The position numbers and the translations under genes were made by a program. A DNA stretch of 64,000 nucleotides from positions 4,587,001 to 4,651,000 of the forward strand of contig NZ_CP112866.1 of the NCBI RefSeq assembly GCF_026410085.1. The letters run 5' to 3'. This DNA comes from Pseudomonas quebecensis (GTDB taxonomy: Bacteria; Pseudomonadota; Gammaproteobacteria; Pseudomonadales; Pseudomonadaceae). Shown piece by piece: positions 1 to 8,283 of this stretch (position 1 is its first letter; each line of letters opens with the position of its first letter). The notes beneath the pieces were generated by a model, which worked only from the letters and a program-made list of their open reading frames with translations, did not search any database and had not been told where the DNA came from.

Positions 1-659
1 GCGTGCCCCACGGCATTGATCTGCAGGGCCTGGGACTCGTTGACCAGGCTGACCCAATTGGACTGCAGGAACAGCTGCAACAACCCCGCACCCAATGTAC
101 CGCCCAGATGCGGATGCTGTTGGCTCCAGTCAAAACAATCGCACGCCAGGGGCGAGGCCAGCGCCTGGGTAAAAATACCCAGGCTCGCCAACCGATGCGC
201 GCCTTTGACGGTGATATCCAGGCGCTGTTCATAACGCTCGATCCACCCCGCCGCCCTCATGCGCGCGTACAACCCCGCCGCCAGCTCGCCCCCCAGGTGG
301 CCATGGCACAGCCGCGCTTGGCGCAATGCCGGCGGTGCCGCCAGGACCGGCAACGGAGCATCCGGCGAGGCGCGGGCCGCACTGGCCAGGGTAGTGCTGG
401 CCAAGGCATCGATGGCATGGCTGACATCGGCGGCCGCCACACGGAACAGGCGCCGGCCACGTCGAGCCTCGGCGCGCAGCAGCCCACTGCCGATGAGCCG
501 CGCCAAATGCGCATTGGCCGACGCCGGCGTCAGCCCGGCCAGCCTCGCCAACTCCTCCGACGACTTGGCGGAACCGTCCATCAAGGCCCAGAGCATGGCA
601 ATGCGTTTTGGCTCGGCCAGCAAGCCAGCGATCTGGCTGATACAAGGTGCTGCTTCCAT
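1..659 (-). CDS. ArsR-type winged-helix transcriptional regulator (3' end off the left edge)
   Basis: At least 219 codons are visible, and the frame is still open at position 1, so the C-terminus is missing. The N-terminal 90 residues look like an ArsR/HTH_5 winged helix: a helix beginning ISQIAGLLAEPKR, a short wing region, and the recognition stretch LTPASANAHLARLIGSGLL. The rest is a longer helical domain than in the small metal-sensing ArsR proteins, and no cysteine metal-binding motif is visible in the DNA-binding part, so the effector is unknown. The ATG at 659 is the first in frame. A perfect 10-bp inverted repeat lies 33-66 bases upstream and may be its own operator. The family is clear; the target is not. 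Confidence 0.75.
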   Translation of the reverse strand, partial: MEAAPCISQIAGLLAEPKRIAMLWALMDGSAKSSEELARLAGLTPASANAHLARLIGSGLLRAEARRGRRLFRVAAADVSHAIDALASTTLASAARASPDAPLPVLAAPPALRQARLCHGHLGGELAAGLYARMRAAGWIERYEQRLDITVKGAHRLASLGIFTQALASPLACDCFDWSQQHPHLGGTLGAGLLQLFLQSNWVSLVNESQALQINAVGH

Positions 660-691
660 CTGTTCACTCCCTGTCGAATCACGTTTCTGCT

Positions 692-725
692 GCGGTTGGC
701 GGCAAAGTATAGGTGCGCCAACCGC
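692..725. promoter_or_regulatory. Perfect inverted repeat upstream of the ArsR-type gene (possible operator)
   Basis: The arms GCGGTTGGCG (692-701) and CGCCAACCGC (716-725) are exact reverse complements with a 14-base spacer. The repeat sits just upstream of the start of the leftward ArsR-type gene. That is the usual place for a self-regulating operator of a dimeric winged-helix repressor. The role is inferred from position and symmetry only. Confidence 0.4.
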
Positions 726-793
726 CGGTTCCGCGCGGTCTTACAGCGTGGATAGGGACGGAACCTGAGTGAAATTTCCTGCTGTGATGGAGT

Positions 794-1723
794 CTATTGG
801 TCGGTGCCTGCCGGCTCCGGCATCTGCGCGGTCAGGATCGCACAGCGGGACACAAGCATTTCCCGCAACAGGTTGATCGGTTTGCTCAAGTGCGTCCGGT
901 GCGCACACAACAGATTGAGCGGCGTTGCCTGGCCGCGCAGTTGCGGCAGGACCAGGCGCAGACGCCCGGCGAGCACGTCGGTGCTTACATCCAGCCAGGA
1001 TTTATAGGCGATGCCCACACCGGCCACGGCCCAGCGCCGCACCACATCGGCGTCATCGCTGAAACGGTTGCCGCTGACCGTCAGACTGATATCGCGCTTG
1101 CCGTCGTGAAAAACCCAATGGTCATGCACGCGGCCGCCGAGCCTATACAACAGGCAATTGTGCTGGGCCAGTTGCTCCAGGTGCCGGGGTTCGCCGTGAC
1201 GCGCCAGGTAGCTGGGGGCGGCACACAGCACGCGAACATTGTTCGGCGCCACCGGCAACGCCACCAGGCTGGAGTCCTCGGGTTCGCCGTAGCGCAGGGC
1301 GATATCCACCGGCTGGCGAAACAGGTCGGCGATCCGATCGCCCAGCAACAGGCGCACATTGAGTTGCGGGTGTTCACGCTGGAAGTCATCCAGCCACGGC
1401 AATAACTGGTTACGGCCGAAGTCCGACGGTGCCGACAGTTGCAGGACTCCGCTGACATGGTCCTGCCCGCTGGCCAACAAGCGCCGCCCCTCATCCAGGG
1501 AACCCAGCGCCGCGCGGGCATACTCAAGAAACCCCTCGCCTTCGGCGGTCAAGCGCAGGCTACGGGTGGAGCGCGCCAGCAAACGCGCGCCCAGCTGCTG
1601 CTCGATGCGCTTGAGCGCCGCACTGGCCACGGCCGGCGACAAGTCCATCACCCGCGCCGCCGCCGACAGGCTGCCCAAATCCGCCGCACGTACAAACAGT
1701 TGCAAATCGTCAAAGCGCAGCAT
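794..1723 (-). CDS. LysR-family transcriptional regulator
   Basis: The protein is 309 residues, the normal length for LysR regulators. Residues 1-60 form the winged helix-turn-helix (MLRFDDLQLFVRAADLGSLS, then the recognition helix around SPAVASAALKRIEQQLG). The remainder is the periplasmic-binding-protein-like effector domain. The reading frame extends upstream to 1810, but the ATG at 1723 gives the canonical LysR N-terminus, with a GGA about nine bases before it. The gene is divergent from the monooxygenase and quinone-oxidoreductase genes at 1828-3159. LysR proteins commonly control a divergent neighbour, so that pair is the likely target. The inducer cannot be told from sequence. Confidence 0.9.
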   Translation of the reverse strand: MLRFDDLQLFVRAADLGSLSAAARVMDLSPAVASAALKRIEQQLGARLLARSTRSLRLTAEGEGFLEYARAALGSLDEGRRLLASGQDHVSGVLQLSAPSDFGRNQLLPWLDDFQREHPQLNVRLLLGDRIADLFRQPVDIALRYGEPEDSSLVALPVAPNNVRVLCAAPSYLARHGEPRHLEQLAQHNCLLYRLGGRVHDHWVFHDGKRDISLTVSGNRFSDDADVVRRWAVAGVGIAYKSWLDVSTDVLAGRLRLVLPQLRGQATPLNLLCAHRTHLSKPINLLREMLVSRCAILTAQMPEPAGTDQ

Positions 1724-1827
1724 TATCAAAATTCCATTGAAACAGCCCGCTGTTTTAGCCGCTTTTATGTTGCCTGGAAATAGCCAATCATCTGCCCATC
1801 CCATTGCCAACGTGCCAGGAGTCGCTT

Positions 1828-2121
1828 ATGTCCGCTGCCTTTAACGTTATCGCCACACTGATCGCCAAACCCGGCCAACAGGCCACCCTGGAAACCCTGC
1901 TGCGCGGCCTGCTGGCACCCACGCGCCATGAAGCCGGCTGCGAGCAATACGACCTGCACCAGGACCAGCAGCACCCCGAAACCTTCTACATGCTCGAACG
2001 CTGGCGCGACGATGCTGCGTTGGCCGCCCACGACCAGAGCGCGCATATCCAGGACTTCCGCGCCCAAGCGGCGGATGTACTCGAACATTTCGAACTCAAG
2101 CGCCTGAATTTTCTGGCCTGA
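1828..2121 (+). CDS. Antibiotic biosynthesis monooxygenase (ABM) domain protein, YgiN-like quinol monooxygenase
   Basis: This 97-residue protein is a single ABM-type dimeric alpha/beta-barrel domain. It has the usual pattern NVIATLIAKPG, then ETLLRGLLAPTRHEAGC, then FYMLERWRDD and the C-terminal segment ending in a hydrophobic strand. Family members act on small aromatic or quinol substrates without a metal cofactor, or only bind them. The ATG at 1828 is chosen because AGGAG precedes it by six bases; an upstream in-frame codon at 1804 lacks a ribosome site. The next gene follows after 24 bases and encodes a quinone-oxidoreductase-like enzyme, so the two are probably co-transcribed and handle related compounds. 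Confidence 0.85.
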   Translation: MSAAFNVIATLIAKPGQQATLETLLRGLLAPTRHEAGCEQYDLHQDQQHPETFYMLERWRDDAALAAHDQSAHIQDFRAQAADVLEHFELKRLNFLA

Positions 2122-2145
2122 TCACTGCCCTTTTCCGGAGCCCCC

Positions 2146-3159
2146 ATGAAAGCCATTGCCTACTACGCGTCATTGCCCATCAACGACCCACAGTCCCTGC
2201 AAGACATCGAACTGCCGGCCCCCGTCGCCGGCCCGCGCGACCTGCTGGTGGAAGTCAAAGCCATCTCGGTCAACCCGGTGGACACCAAGGTGCGCCAGAA
2301 CGTCGCCCCGGAACCCGGTACCGCCAAGGTGCTGGGCTGGGATGTCGCCGGCGTGGTCAAGGCGGTCGGCAGCGACGTGAGCCTGTTCAAGGCTGGCGAC
2401 AAAGTGTTCTACGCCGGTTCCCTGACGCGCCCGGGCGGCAACAGCGAGTTGCACACGGTGGACGAACGCATCGTCGGGCATATGCCCAAAAGCCTGGGCT
2501 TTGCCGAAGCCGCCGCGCTGCCGCTGACCGCTATCACGGCCTGGGAGCTGCTGTTCGAGCGCCTGCAGATCCGCGAGGGCAAGGAGGATCAAGGCCAGAG
2601 TCTGCTGATCGTGGGTGCCGCCGGCGGTGTGGGTTCGATCCTGACCCAATTGGCCCGCCAACTGACAGCGTTAAAGGTGATCGGCACCGCCTCGCGCCCG
2701 GAAACCCAGGCATGGGCCAAAGCACTGGGCGCCCATCGGGTGATCGACCACAGCCAGCCGCTGAGCGAAGCCTTGCACCAGGCGGGCGAGGCGCAAGTGA
2801 CTCATGTCGCCAGCCTGACCCAGACCGAGCACCACTTGGACCAACTGGTCGAAGCGCTGCAACCTCAGGGCAAGCTCGCGCTGATCGACGACCCCAAGGC
2901 GCTGGACGTGAGCAAGCTCAAGCGCAAGAGCCTGTCGCTGCACTGGGAATTCATGTACACGCGCTCGATGTTTGAGACGCCGGACATGATCGAACAGCAC
3001 CACCTGCTCAATCGCGTGGCTGAACTGATCGACGCCGGCACGCTGGAAACCACGGTGGGCGAGCACTTCGGTGCGATCAACGCAGCGAACCTGCGTCGGG
3101 CCCACGCGTTGCTGGAGAGCGGCAAGGCCAAGGGCAAGATCGTGCTGGAAGGTTTCTGA
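2146..3159 (+). CDS. Zinc-independent alcohol dehydrogenase / NADPH:quinone oxidoreductase family protein
   Basis: The protein is 337 residues of the medium-chain dehydrogenase/reductase superfamily. It has an N-terminal GroES-like substrate domain containing NPVDTKVRQ, and a Rossmann NAD(P)-binding domain with the glycine motif GAAGGVGSIL around residues 155-164. The cysteine cluster that binds structural zinc in classical alcohol dehydrogenases is absent, which fits the quinone oxidoreductase (COG0604-like) branch. It follows the ABM-domain gene by 24 bases with a GGAG ribosome site. The likely reaction is NADPH-dependent reduction of quinones or enones; the true substrate is unknown. Confidence 0.85.
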   Translation: MKAIAYYASLPINDPQSLQDIELPAPVAGPRDLLVEVKAISVNPVDTKVRQNVAPEPGTAKVLGWDVAGVVKAVGSDVSLFKAGDKVFYAGSLTRPGGNSELHTVDERIVGHMPKSLGFAEAAALPLTAITAWELLFERLQIREGKEDQGQSLLIVGAAGGVGSILTQLARQLTALKVIGTASRPETQAWAKALGAHRVIDHSQPLSEALHQAGEAQVTHVASLTQTEHHLDQLVEALQPQGKLALIDDPKALDVSKLKRKSLSLHWEFMYTRSMFETPDMIEQHHLLNRVAELIDAGTLETTVGEHFGAINAANLRRAHALLESGKAKGKIVLEGF

Positions 3160-3171
3160 CAGCCGTCTGTG

Positions 3172-3209
3172 GGCGCCGTCTGTTATTCGTGTGAGTGATA
3201 GACGGCGCC
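3172..3209. repeat. Perfect 10-bp inverted repeat after the oxidoreductase gene
   Basis: The arms GGCGCCGTCT (3172-3181) and AGACGGCGCC (3200-3209) flank an 18-base loop. It lies 12 bases past the stop of the oxidoreductase gene. No T-run follows, so a standard intrinsic terminator is not supported. It could be a weak terminator, an mRNA-stabilising stem or a protein site. Confidence 0.5.
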
Positions 3210-3304
3210 ACTAGTCAGAGAGTTGACCTTTGTCATATTTGCGAGCGCATTCGGGTTTATATTGGCCGCCTTTGCCACGATTCTTTTACGTGAGGAAGTC
3301 AGCA

Positions 3305-3478
3305 ATGAAGATCCTGATAAAAGCGTTAGCAAAATCCCAGTGGGAGGTCCGCCTGGACCACAAAGCCATTACCTTTCGCAGTGAAGCCGAGGCCCGTGCC
3401 TTTGCCGAGACCCTGCAAGCGCGCATCCAGGCGCCGCACGCTTTCCCGATCAGCCAGCAACGCGCCGCCGCTGGCTGA
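3305..3478 (+). CDS. Small conserved-looking protein of unknown function (57 aa)
   Basis: This short frame begins MKILIKALAKSQWEVRLDH and contains a helical stretch (SEAEARAFAETLQARI). A good ribosome site (GAGGAAG) lies 8-10 bases before the ATG at 3305. Upstream there is a plausible sigma-70 promoter, TTGACC at 3233 and TATATT at 3258, with a rather long 19-base spacer. The start and codon use look like a real gene. No known domain or signal peptide is visible, and the basic and acidic residues are mixed. It ends 9 bases before the convergent exporter gene stop. I do not recognise it. Confidence 0.6.
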   Translation: MKILIKALAKSQWEVRLDHKAITFRSEAEARAFAETLQARIQAPHAFPISQQRAAAG

Positions 3479-3487
3479 AACCGTCCG

Positions 3488-4681
3488 TCAGCCCTGCGCC
3501 TGCAAGGCCCTGGCCCGTTGCAGGCGCAAGGTCGACATGGCCACCGTCACCGCCAATAACCCGCACAAGCTGATGACCATCGCCATCGGCAAGGCCGTCC
3601 CATCGTGTAACACCCCGACCAGCGACGCCGCTCCCGCGGCCACGCCGAACTGAATGCAACCGAGCAACGCCGACGCGCTGCCGGCCCGAGCGCCTTGGCC
3701 GGCCATGGCGCACGCCGAGGTATTGGGCAGGATGCAGCCCAGACTGGCGATGCAAATAAACAGCGGCACCAGCAACGGCCACAACGCGTCGGTGCGCAAC
3801 GCGGCCACACCCAGCAGCGTCAGCGCTGCCGCCACATACACCCACACCGTGCGCGACAGCAGGAACGCAGGGCCACGCTTGGCCAACAGACGCGCATTGA
3901 GCTGGGCCACCAGGATAAAACCCGCAGCGTTGGAGCCGAACACCCAGCCGTAGTGCTCGGCGGGTACGCCGTAGAGTTTGATAAATACGAAAGGTGAGCC
4001 TGCGATGTAGGCAAACATCCCGGCAATCGACAATGCGCCGGTGAGGGCATAGCCGAGGTAGACACGGTCCGAGGCCAACTGAAGGTAACGACGCAACGAG
4101 CCGGACAACGGCTGGCGCGGTTGATGGGCCGGGAAGGTTTCCGGCAGTCCCACCGCTACGGCGACGGCGGCCATCACACTGAAGATCGACAGCGCCAGAA
4201 AGATCGACTGCCAGCCCCACAAGCCCACCATCAAACCGCCGGCCAGCGGCGCAAGGATCGGCGCCAGGCCAGTCACCAGCATCAGTTGGGAGAACACTTT
4301 GGCCGAGCCCACGGGGTCGCACTTGTCGCTGACCACCGCGCGGGAAATCACCATCCCCGCACAGCCGCCCAGGGCCTGCACGAAGCGCGCGCCGATCAGC
4401 CATTCCAGGGACGGCGCAAAGGCACAGGCGAAAGAGGCCAGGGTAAACAGGGTCACGCCGCTGAGCAGCGGCCCACGCCGACCGAAACGGTCCGCCAGCG
4501 GGCCGTAGATCAATTGGCCGATGGCCAGGCCGGCAAAATACACCGCCAGGGTCAGCTGGATATGTTTTTCATCGGTGGCGAAGGCCGTGGCCATCGATGG
4601 AAAACCAGGCAGGTAAAAATCGATCGCCAGCGGCGCGAAGGCGCTCAAGGCGCCCAGGATCAGAATGATGCGAAGGTTCAT
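3488..4681 (-). CDS. Bcr/CflA-family multidrug efflux MFS transporter
   Basis: The protein is 397 residues with twelve predicted membrane segments. It has the drug:H+ antiporter-1 signatures: the N-terminal FAPLAIDFYLPGFP motif of the Bcr/CflA group, the loop 2-3 motif GPLADRFGRRGP, and VISRAVVSDK in the fourth segment. Substrates of the family include bicyclomycin, sulfonamides and chloramphenicol; the specificity here is unknown. The ATG at 4681 is directly preceded by a nested inverted repeat (4684-4732), which leaves no clear free ribosome site. copZ lies upstream on the same strand, 85 bases away, so read-through from the copper promoter is possible. Confidence 0.9.
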   Translation of the reverse strand: MNLRIILILGALSAFAPLAIDFYLPGFPSMATAFATDEKHIQLTLAVYFAGLAIGQLIYGPLADRFGRRGPLLSGVTLFTLASFACAFAPSLEWLIGARFVQALGGCAGMVISRAVVSDKCDPVGSAKVFSQLMLVTGLAPILAPLAGGLMVGLWGWQSIFLALSIFSVMAAVAVAVGLPETFPAHQPRQPLSGSLRRYLQLASDRVYLGYALTGALSIAGMFAYIAGSPFVFIKLYGVPAEHYGWVFGSNAAGFILVAQLNARLLAKRGPAFLLSRTVWVYVAAALTLLGVAALRTDALWPLLVPLFICIASLGCILPNTSACAMAGQGARAGSASALLGCIQFGVAAGAASLVGVLHDGTALPMAMVISLCGLLAVTVAMSTLRLQRARALQAQG

Positions 4682-4683
4682 CG

Positions 4684-4732
4684 GGCACCCAAGTGAGTCG
4701 GCAGCCCGACAGTCTAGCCGCGCTTGGGTGCC
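4684..4732 (-). promoter_or_regulatory. Nested inverted repeat abutting the start of the Bcr/CflA exporter gene
   Basis: Outer arms GGCACCCAAG (4684-4693) and CTTGGGTGCC (4723-4732) pair perfectly. Inside them GTCGG and CCGAC form a second short stem. The structure ends two bases before the exporter ATG, so in RNA it would cover the ribosome-binding region; in DNA it could be a repressor site. Which of the two applies is not decidable from sequence. Confidence 0.5.
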
Positions 4733-4766
4733 TTGAACATTACGATAGCTCGCTAACTATTAAAAA

Positions 4767-4958
4767 TCAGACGACGGTGTAGCCTTCTTCCTTGATCAGC
4801 CCGGCGATCGTTTCGCGGCTCAGTTGGCTCTGCACGCTGACCTGCTTGGCCGCCAGGTCTACCGTCACTTCGGCTGCCGGATCCCGGCTCTTCACCGCCT
4901 GGGTCACCGCTTTAACGCAATGGCCGCAGGTCATTCCTTCCACAGTGAACACTTGCAT
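4767..4958 (-). CDS. copZ: Copper chaperone CopZ, heavy-metal-associated domain
   Basis: This is a 63-residue single heavy-metal-associated domain. The Cu(I) site is GMTCGHC, with Cys11 and Cys14, near the N-terminus, and the ferredoxin-like fold ends with EEGYTVV. CopZ carries cytosolic Cu(I) to the CopA ATPase and to the CueR sensor. The ATG at 4958 is chosen over longer in-frame starts because AGGAG lies eight bases upstream and the domain starts right there. A CueR-type promoter (4988-5018) points into the gene. copA and cueR lie on the other strand 0.6-2.8 kb away. Confidence 0.95.
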   Translation of the reverse strand: MQVFTVEGMTCGHCVKAVTQAVKSRDPAAEVTVDLAAKQVSVQSQLSRETIAGLIKEEGYTVV

Positions 4959-4987
4959 GACATGACTCCTTTGATGAGGTTGAACCC

Positions 4988-5018
4988 AGTCTCGACCTTG
5001 CCACGATGGCAAGGTCAA
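4988..5018 (-). promoter_or_regulatory. CueR-type promoter of copZ
   Basis: On the minus strand TTGACC (5018-5013) and GAGACT (4993-4988) are separated by 19 bases. The dyad GACCTTGCCA/TGGCAAGGTC (4994-5016, 3-base centre) is perfect. A 19-base spacer with a dyad between the -35 and -10 boxes is the hallmark of MerR-family activation, and ACCTT...AAGGT matches known CueR sites. Confidence 0.85.
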
Positions 5019-5106
5019 GTTCCTGAGAAATCGGCCGGGCTGGTATTCGGGAGCGACGTCGGCCAAGCTTGAACTTTCCCAAGCTGTGAACCACGGAGTA
5101 CTCGCC

Positions 5107-5487
5107 ATGCGCTGGTCGTTTTTTGGCCTTGTGGGCCTGATGAGCTTGTCTGCCGCCGCGCCCCAGGCCCTGGCCGCTGAAGACTATGCGGTACTGATCA
5201 TTTCCAGGGAGCGCCTGGAAGTGCCGACCAACTGCGAGATCGGCCTGTACCTCAACGATCAGTTGGCGGGTCGGCTGTTCCAGGAGCAGTCCACCTCGTT
5301 CAACTTGCCGGCGGGCAATCTGTCGCTGCGTCTCAAGCTGCTGCCGGGTCAGTCACCGGGCTGCCTGCCAGGCCTGCTGGCACCGCCGGCGCAGAACATT
5401 ACGTTGAAGGTCGGCGACGTACGCAAGCTGCGTATCGCCCAAGGCCCGGACGGCATGTACCTCAAGCCCGCCGCACTGGAATACTGA
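5107..5487 (+). CDS. Secreted protein of unknown function inside the copper cluster
   Basis: The 126-residue product starts MRWSFFGLVGLMSLSAA and has a clear signal peptide ending near AQALA/AEDY-type residues around position 24 (ALA-AED). The mature part is a short beta-rich domain (IGLYLNDQLAGRL, FNLPAGNLSLRLKLLPG) somewhat like PEGA-type surface modules, and it has two cysteines (in TNCEIG and PGCLPG) that could form a disulfide or bind metal. The ATG at 5107 has GGAG eight bases upstream; an in-frame ATG at 5086 does not. It is divergent from copZ and 66 bases upstream of copA, so it shares the CueR-controlled region. A periplasmic copper-linked role is inferred from location only. Confidence 0.75.
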   Translation: MRWSFFGLVGLMSLSAAAPQALAAEDYAVLIISRERLEVPTNCEIGLYLNDQLAGRLFQEQSTSFNLPAGNLSLRLKLLPGQSPGCLPGLLAPPAQNITLKVGDVRKLRIAQGPDGMYLKPAALEY

Positions 5488-5493
5488 AGGCGC

Positions 5494-5524
5494 TTGACCT
5501 TACCCACAGGTCAAGGTTGATCCT
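5494..5524 (+). promoter_or_regulatory. CueR-type promoter of copA
   Basis: TTGACC (5494-5499) and GATCCT (5519-5524) are separated by 19 bases, and the spacer holds an imperfect dyad with ACCTT on the left and AAGGT on the right. The arrangement parallels the E. coli copA promoter (TTGACC, 19 bases, TAACCT). It starts 7 bases after the stop of the secreted-protein gene and lies 30 bases before the copA ATG. Confidence 0.85.
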
Positions 5525-5553
5525 GGGGGCTACTTCTCCTGGAGGACTGCCCC

Positions 5554-7755
5554 ATGAATGGAACCACCACCTTTGACCTGCCCATCGGCGGCATGACCTG
5601 CGCCAGCTGCGCCGGCCGTGTCGAGCGCGCGCTGGGCAAGGTGCCGGGGGTGCAGAGCGTCAGCGTCAATCTGGCCAATGAGCGTGCTCACGTCGAAGTC
5701 CTCGGCCAGATAGACCCCAGCGTGCTGATCGCCGCCGTCGACAAAGCCGGCTACAGCGCCAGCCTGCCGCAGACCGAAACCCGCACCGCCGCCGATCAAG
5801 CCCAGCGCCTGCGCCGCGAGCGCTGGGCCTTGCTGCTGGCCATGGTTCTGGCATTGCCCCTGGTGCTGCCGATGCTGGTGCAGCCGTTCGGCCTGCATTG
5901 GATGCTGCCGGCCTGGGTGCAATTCGCCCTGGCCACCCCGGTGCAATTTATCCTCGGCGCGCGTTTTTACGTGGCCGCCTGGAAAGCCGTGCGCGCCGGA
6001 GCGGGCAATATGGATTTGCTGGTCGCCATCGGCACCAGCGCCGGTTACGGCCTGAGTGTGTACGAATGGCTCACCGCTCCGGCCGGCAGCATGCCGCATC
6101 TGTATTTTGAAGCTTCTGCGGTGGTGATCGCCCTGATCCTGCTGGGCAAATACCTGGAAAGCCGCGCCAAGCGCCAGACCGCCAGCGCCATCCGCGCCCT
6201 GGAAGCCTTGCGCCCCGAACGGGCGACCCGCGTGCGCGATGGCCATGAGCAAGAGGTGGCAATCACCGCCCTGTCGCTCAACGACGTGGTCAGCGTCAAA
6301 CCCGGCGAGCGTTTCCCGGTGGACGGTGAGGTGATCGAAGGTCAGAGCCATGCCGACGAAGCCTTGATCAGCGGCGAGAGTTTGCCGGTGCCCAAACAGC
6401 CCGGCGACAAGGTCACCGGCGGCGCCATCAACGGTGAAGGTCGCTTGCTGGTGCGCACCACCGCGCTGGGCGCCGAAAGCGTCCTGGCGCGGATCATCCG
6501 CCTGGTGGAAGACGCCCAGGCCGCCAAGGCGCCGATCCAGAAACTGGTGGATAAAGTCAGCCGCGTGTTTGTACCGGCCGTACTGGTGCTGGCGCTGATT
6601 ACGCTGCTGGGCTGGTGGCTGTACGGTGCGCCGCTGGAAACCGCCATTATCAATGCGGTCGCGGTGCTGGTGATCGCCTGCCCTTGCGCCCTGGGCCTGG
6701 CCACACCCACCGCGATCATGGCCGGCACCGGCGTGGCGGCGCGTCATGGCATTCTGATCAAGGACGCCGAAGCCTTGGAGCGCGCCCATGAAGTGAGCGC
6801 CGTGGTGTTCGACAAGACCGGTACCCTCACCTCCGGCGCGCCCAGGATCGCGCACCTGATCGCGGTAAATGGCGATCAAGCCCAACTGTTGCAACAGGCT
6901 GGTGCCCTGCAACGCGGCAGTGAACACCCCTTGGCCAATGCGGTGCTGCAGGCCTGCCAAGAACAGCAGTTGAGCATCGCCGATGTCAGCGCCAGCCAAT
7001 CCCTGACTGGGCGCGGTATCGCCGGCACCCTCGATGGTCGGCCACTGGCCTTGGGCAATCGTCGGCTGCTCGAAGACAGCGGCCTCACCCCCGGCGACCT
7101 GGCGGATACCGCCCAGGCCTGGGAGGCCGAAGGTCGCACGTTGTCCTGGTTGATCGAGCAAGGCGCGCAACCCCGGGTGCTGGGGCTGTTCGCGTTTGGC
7201 GATACCCTCAAGCCCGGTGCGCTGCAGGCCGTGGGGCAACTCAAGGCCCAGGGCATCAGCAGCCATCTGCTCACCGGTGACAACCGTGGCAGCGCGCGGG
7301 TGGTGGCGCAGGCGCTGGGCATCGATGATGTGCATGCCGAAGTGCTGCCCGCCGACAAAGCCGCCACCGTTACCACGCTGAAAAAAACCAATGTGGTGGC
7401 GATGGTCGGCGATGGTATCAATGACGCCCCGGCGCTGGCGGCCGCCGATATCGGCATCGCCATGGGCGGTGGCACCGATGTGGCCATGCACGCCGCCGGC
7501 ATTACCCTGATGCGCGGCGACCCGCGCCTGGTTCCGGCCGCGCTGGAGATCAGCCGCAAGACCTACGCCAAGATCCGGCAGAACCTATTCTGGGCCTTTG
7601 TGTATAACTTGATTGGCATTCCCCTGGCGGCGTTCGGCCTGCTCAACCCGGTGCTGGCGGGCGCGGCGATGGCGTTGTCCAGCGTCAGCGTAGTGAGCAA
7701 TGCCTTGCTGTTGAAAACCTGGAAACCCAAGGATGTGGAGGATCAACACCCATGA
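5554..7755 (+). CDS. copA: Cu(I)-exporting P1B-type ATPase CopA
   Basis: The 733-residue protein has one N-terminal heavy-metal-binding domain (GMTCASC, Cys16 and Cys19), eight membrane segments, and all catalytic P-type ATPase marks: the membrane ion site Cys376-Pro-Cys378, the phosphorylated Asp420 in DKTGTLT, the HP motif in [13 protein letters not shown], and [10 protein letters not shown]. The last segments carry YN and MxxSS, which complete the Cu(I) site. It pumps Cu(I) from cytosol to periplasm. Many homologues have two N-terminal metal domains; this one has one and presumably relies on CopZ. A CueR promoter precedes it, and it overlaps cueR by four bases (ATGA). Confidence 0.97.
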   Translation: MNGTTTFDLPIGGMTCASCAGRVERALGKVPGVQSVSVNLANERAHVEVLGQIDPSVLIAAVDKAGYSASLPQTETRTAADQAQRLRRERWALLLAMVLALPLVLPMLVQPFGLHWMLPAWVQFALATPVQFILGARFYVAAWKAVRAGAGNMDLLVAIGTSAGYGLSVYEWLTAPAGSMPHLYFEASAVVIALILLGKYLESRAKRQTASAIRALEALRPERATRVRDGHEQEVAITALSLNDVVSVKPGERFPVDGEVIEGQSHADEALISGESLPVPKQPGDKVTGGAINGEGRLLVRTTALGAESVLARIIRLVEDAQAAKAPIQKLVDKVSRVFVPAVLVLALITLLGWWLYGAPLETAIINAVAVLVIACPCALGLATPTAIMAGTGVAARHGILIKDAEALERAHEVSAVVFDKTGTLTSGAPRIAHLIAVNGDQAQLLQQAGALQRGSEHPLANAVLQACQEQQLSIADVSASQSLTGRGIAGTLDGRPLALGNRRLLEDSGLTPGDLADTAQAWEAEGRTLSWLIEQGAQPRVLGLFAFGDTLKPGALQAVGQLKAQGISSHLLTGDNRGSARVVAQALGIDDVHAEVLPADKAATVTTLKKTNVVAMVGDGINDAPALAAADIGIAMGGGTDVAMHAAGITLMRGDPRLVPAALEISRKTYAKIRQNLFWAFVYNLIGIPLAAFGLLNPVLAGAAMALSSVSVVSNALLLKTWKPKDVEDQHP

Positions 7756-8153
7756 ACATCGGCCAAGCCGCCCGGCAAAGCGGCCTCAGCGCCAAGATGA
7801 TTCGCTACTACGAATCCATCGGCCTGTTGAAAGCAGCTCACCGCACTGACAGCGGCTACCGCGTCTACGGCGCGGATGACCTGCACACATTGGCGTTTAT
7901 CAAACGCGCGCGGGATCTGGGGTTTTCCCTGGAGGAAGTCGGCAAGCTGCTGACCTTGTGGCAGGACCGCAATCGCGCCAGCGCCGACGTAAAAGCCCTG
8001 GCGCGCCAGCACATCGACGCACTCAACCAGAAAATCCTGGAACTGGGCCAACTGCGCGACACCTTGCAGGACCTGGTGGAACACTGTCAGGGCGATGACC
8101 GGCCCGATTGCCCGATTCTTAAGGAGTTGGCGTCCGGCTCTTGCTGCTCCTAA
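7752..8153 (+). CDS. cueR: Cu(I)-responsive MerR-family regulator CueR
   Basis: The 133-residue protein has the MerR winged helix ([21 protein letters not shown]), a long dimerisation helix, and the Cu(I)-binding loop with Cys112 and Cys120 ([10 protein letters not shown]), the same spacing as in E. coli CueR. The C-terminal CC pair (SGSCCS) is also typical. The start codon overlaps the copA stop, so it is translationally coupled to copA. It should activate both 19-base-spacer promoters found at 4988-5018 and 5494-5524, giving positive control of copZ and of its own operon by copper. Confidence 0.96.
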   Translation: MNIGQAARQSGLSAKMIRYYESIGLLKAAHRTDSGYRVYGADDLHTLAFIKRARDLGFSLEEVGKLLTLWQDRNRASADVKALARQHIDALNQKILELGQLRDTLQDLVEHCQGDDRPDCPILKELASGSCCS

Positions 8154-8283
8154 GGGCATACGCAAAACCAATGTGGGAGAGAGCTTGCCCGATAGCGGTG
8201 GATCAGCCAGCCGTTGCGGTAACTGAAACGCTGCCATCGGGGCATAGGTATCTTCACAAGTCTTAAAGGCGGACACATAACGC

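Noticed and set aside
3305..3478. Longer start of the small protein at 3230
   Set aside because: The extension has no ribosome site, whereas GAGGAAG lies right before the ATG at 3305.
5530..7491. Open frame opposite copA
   Set aside because: Antisense shadow of copA with a histidine/glutamine-rich, domain-free translation.
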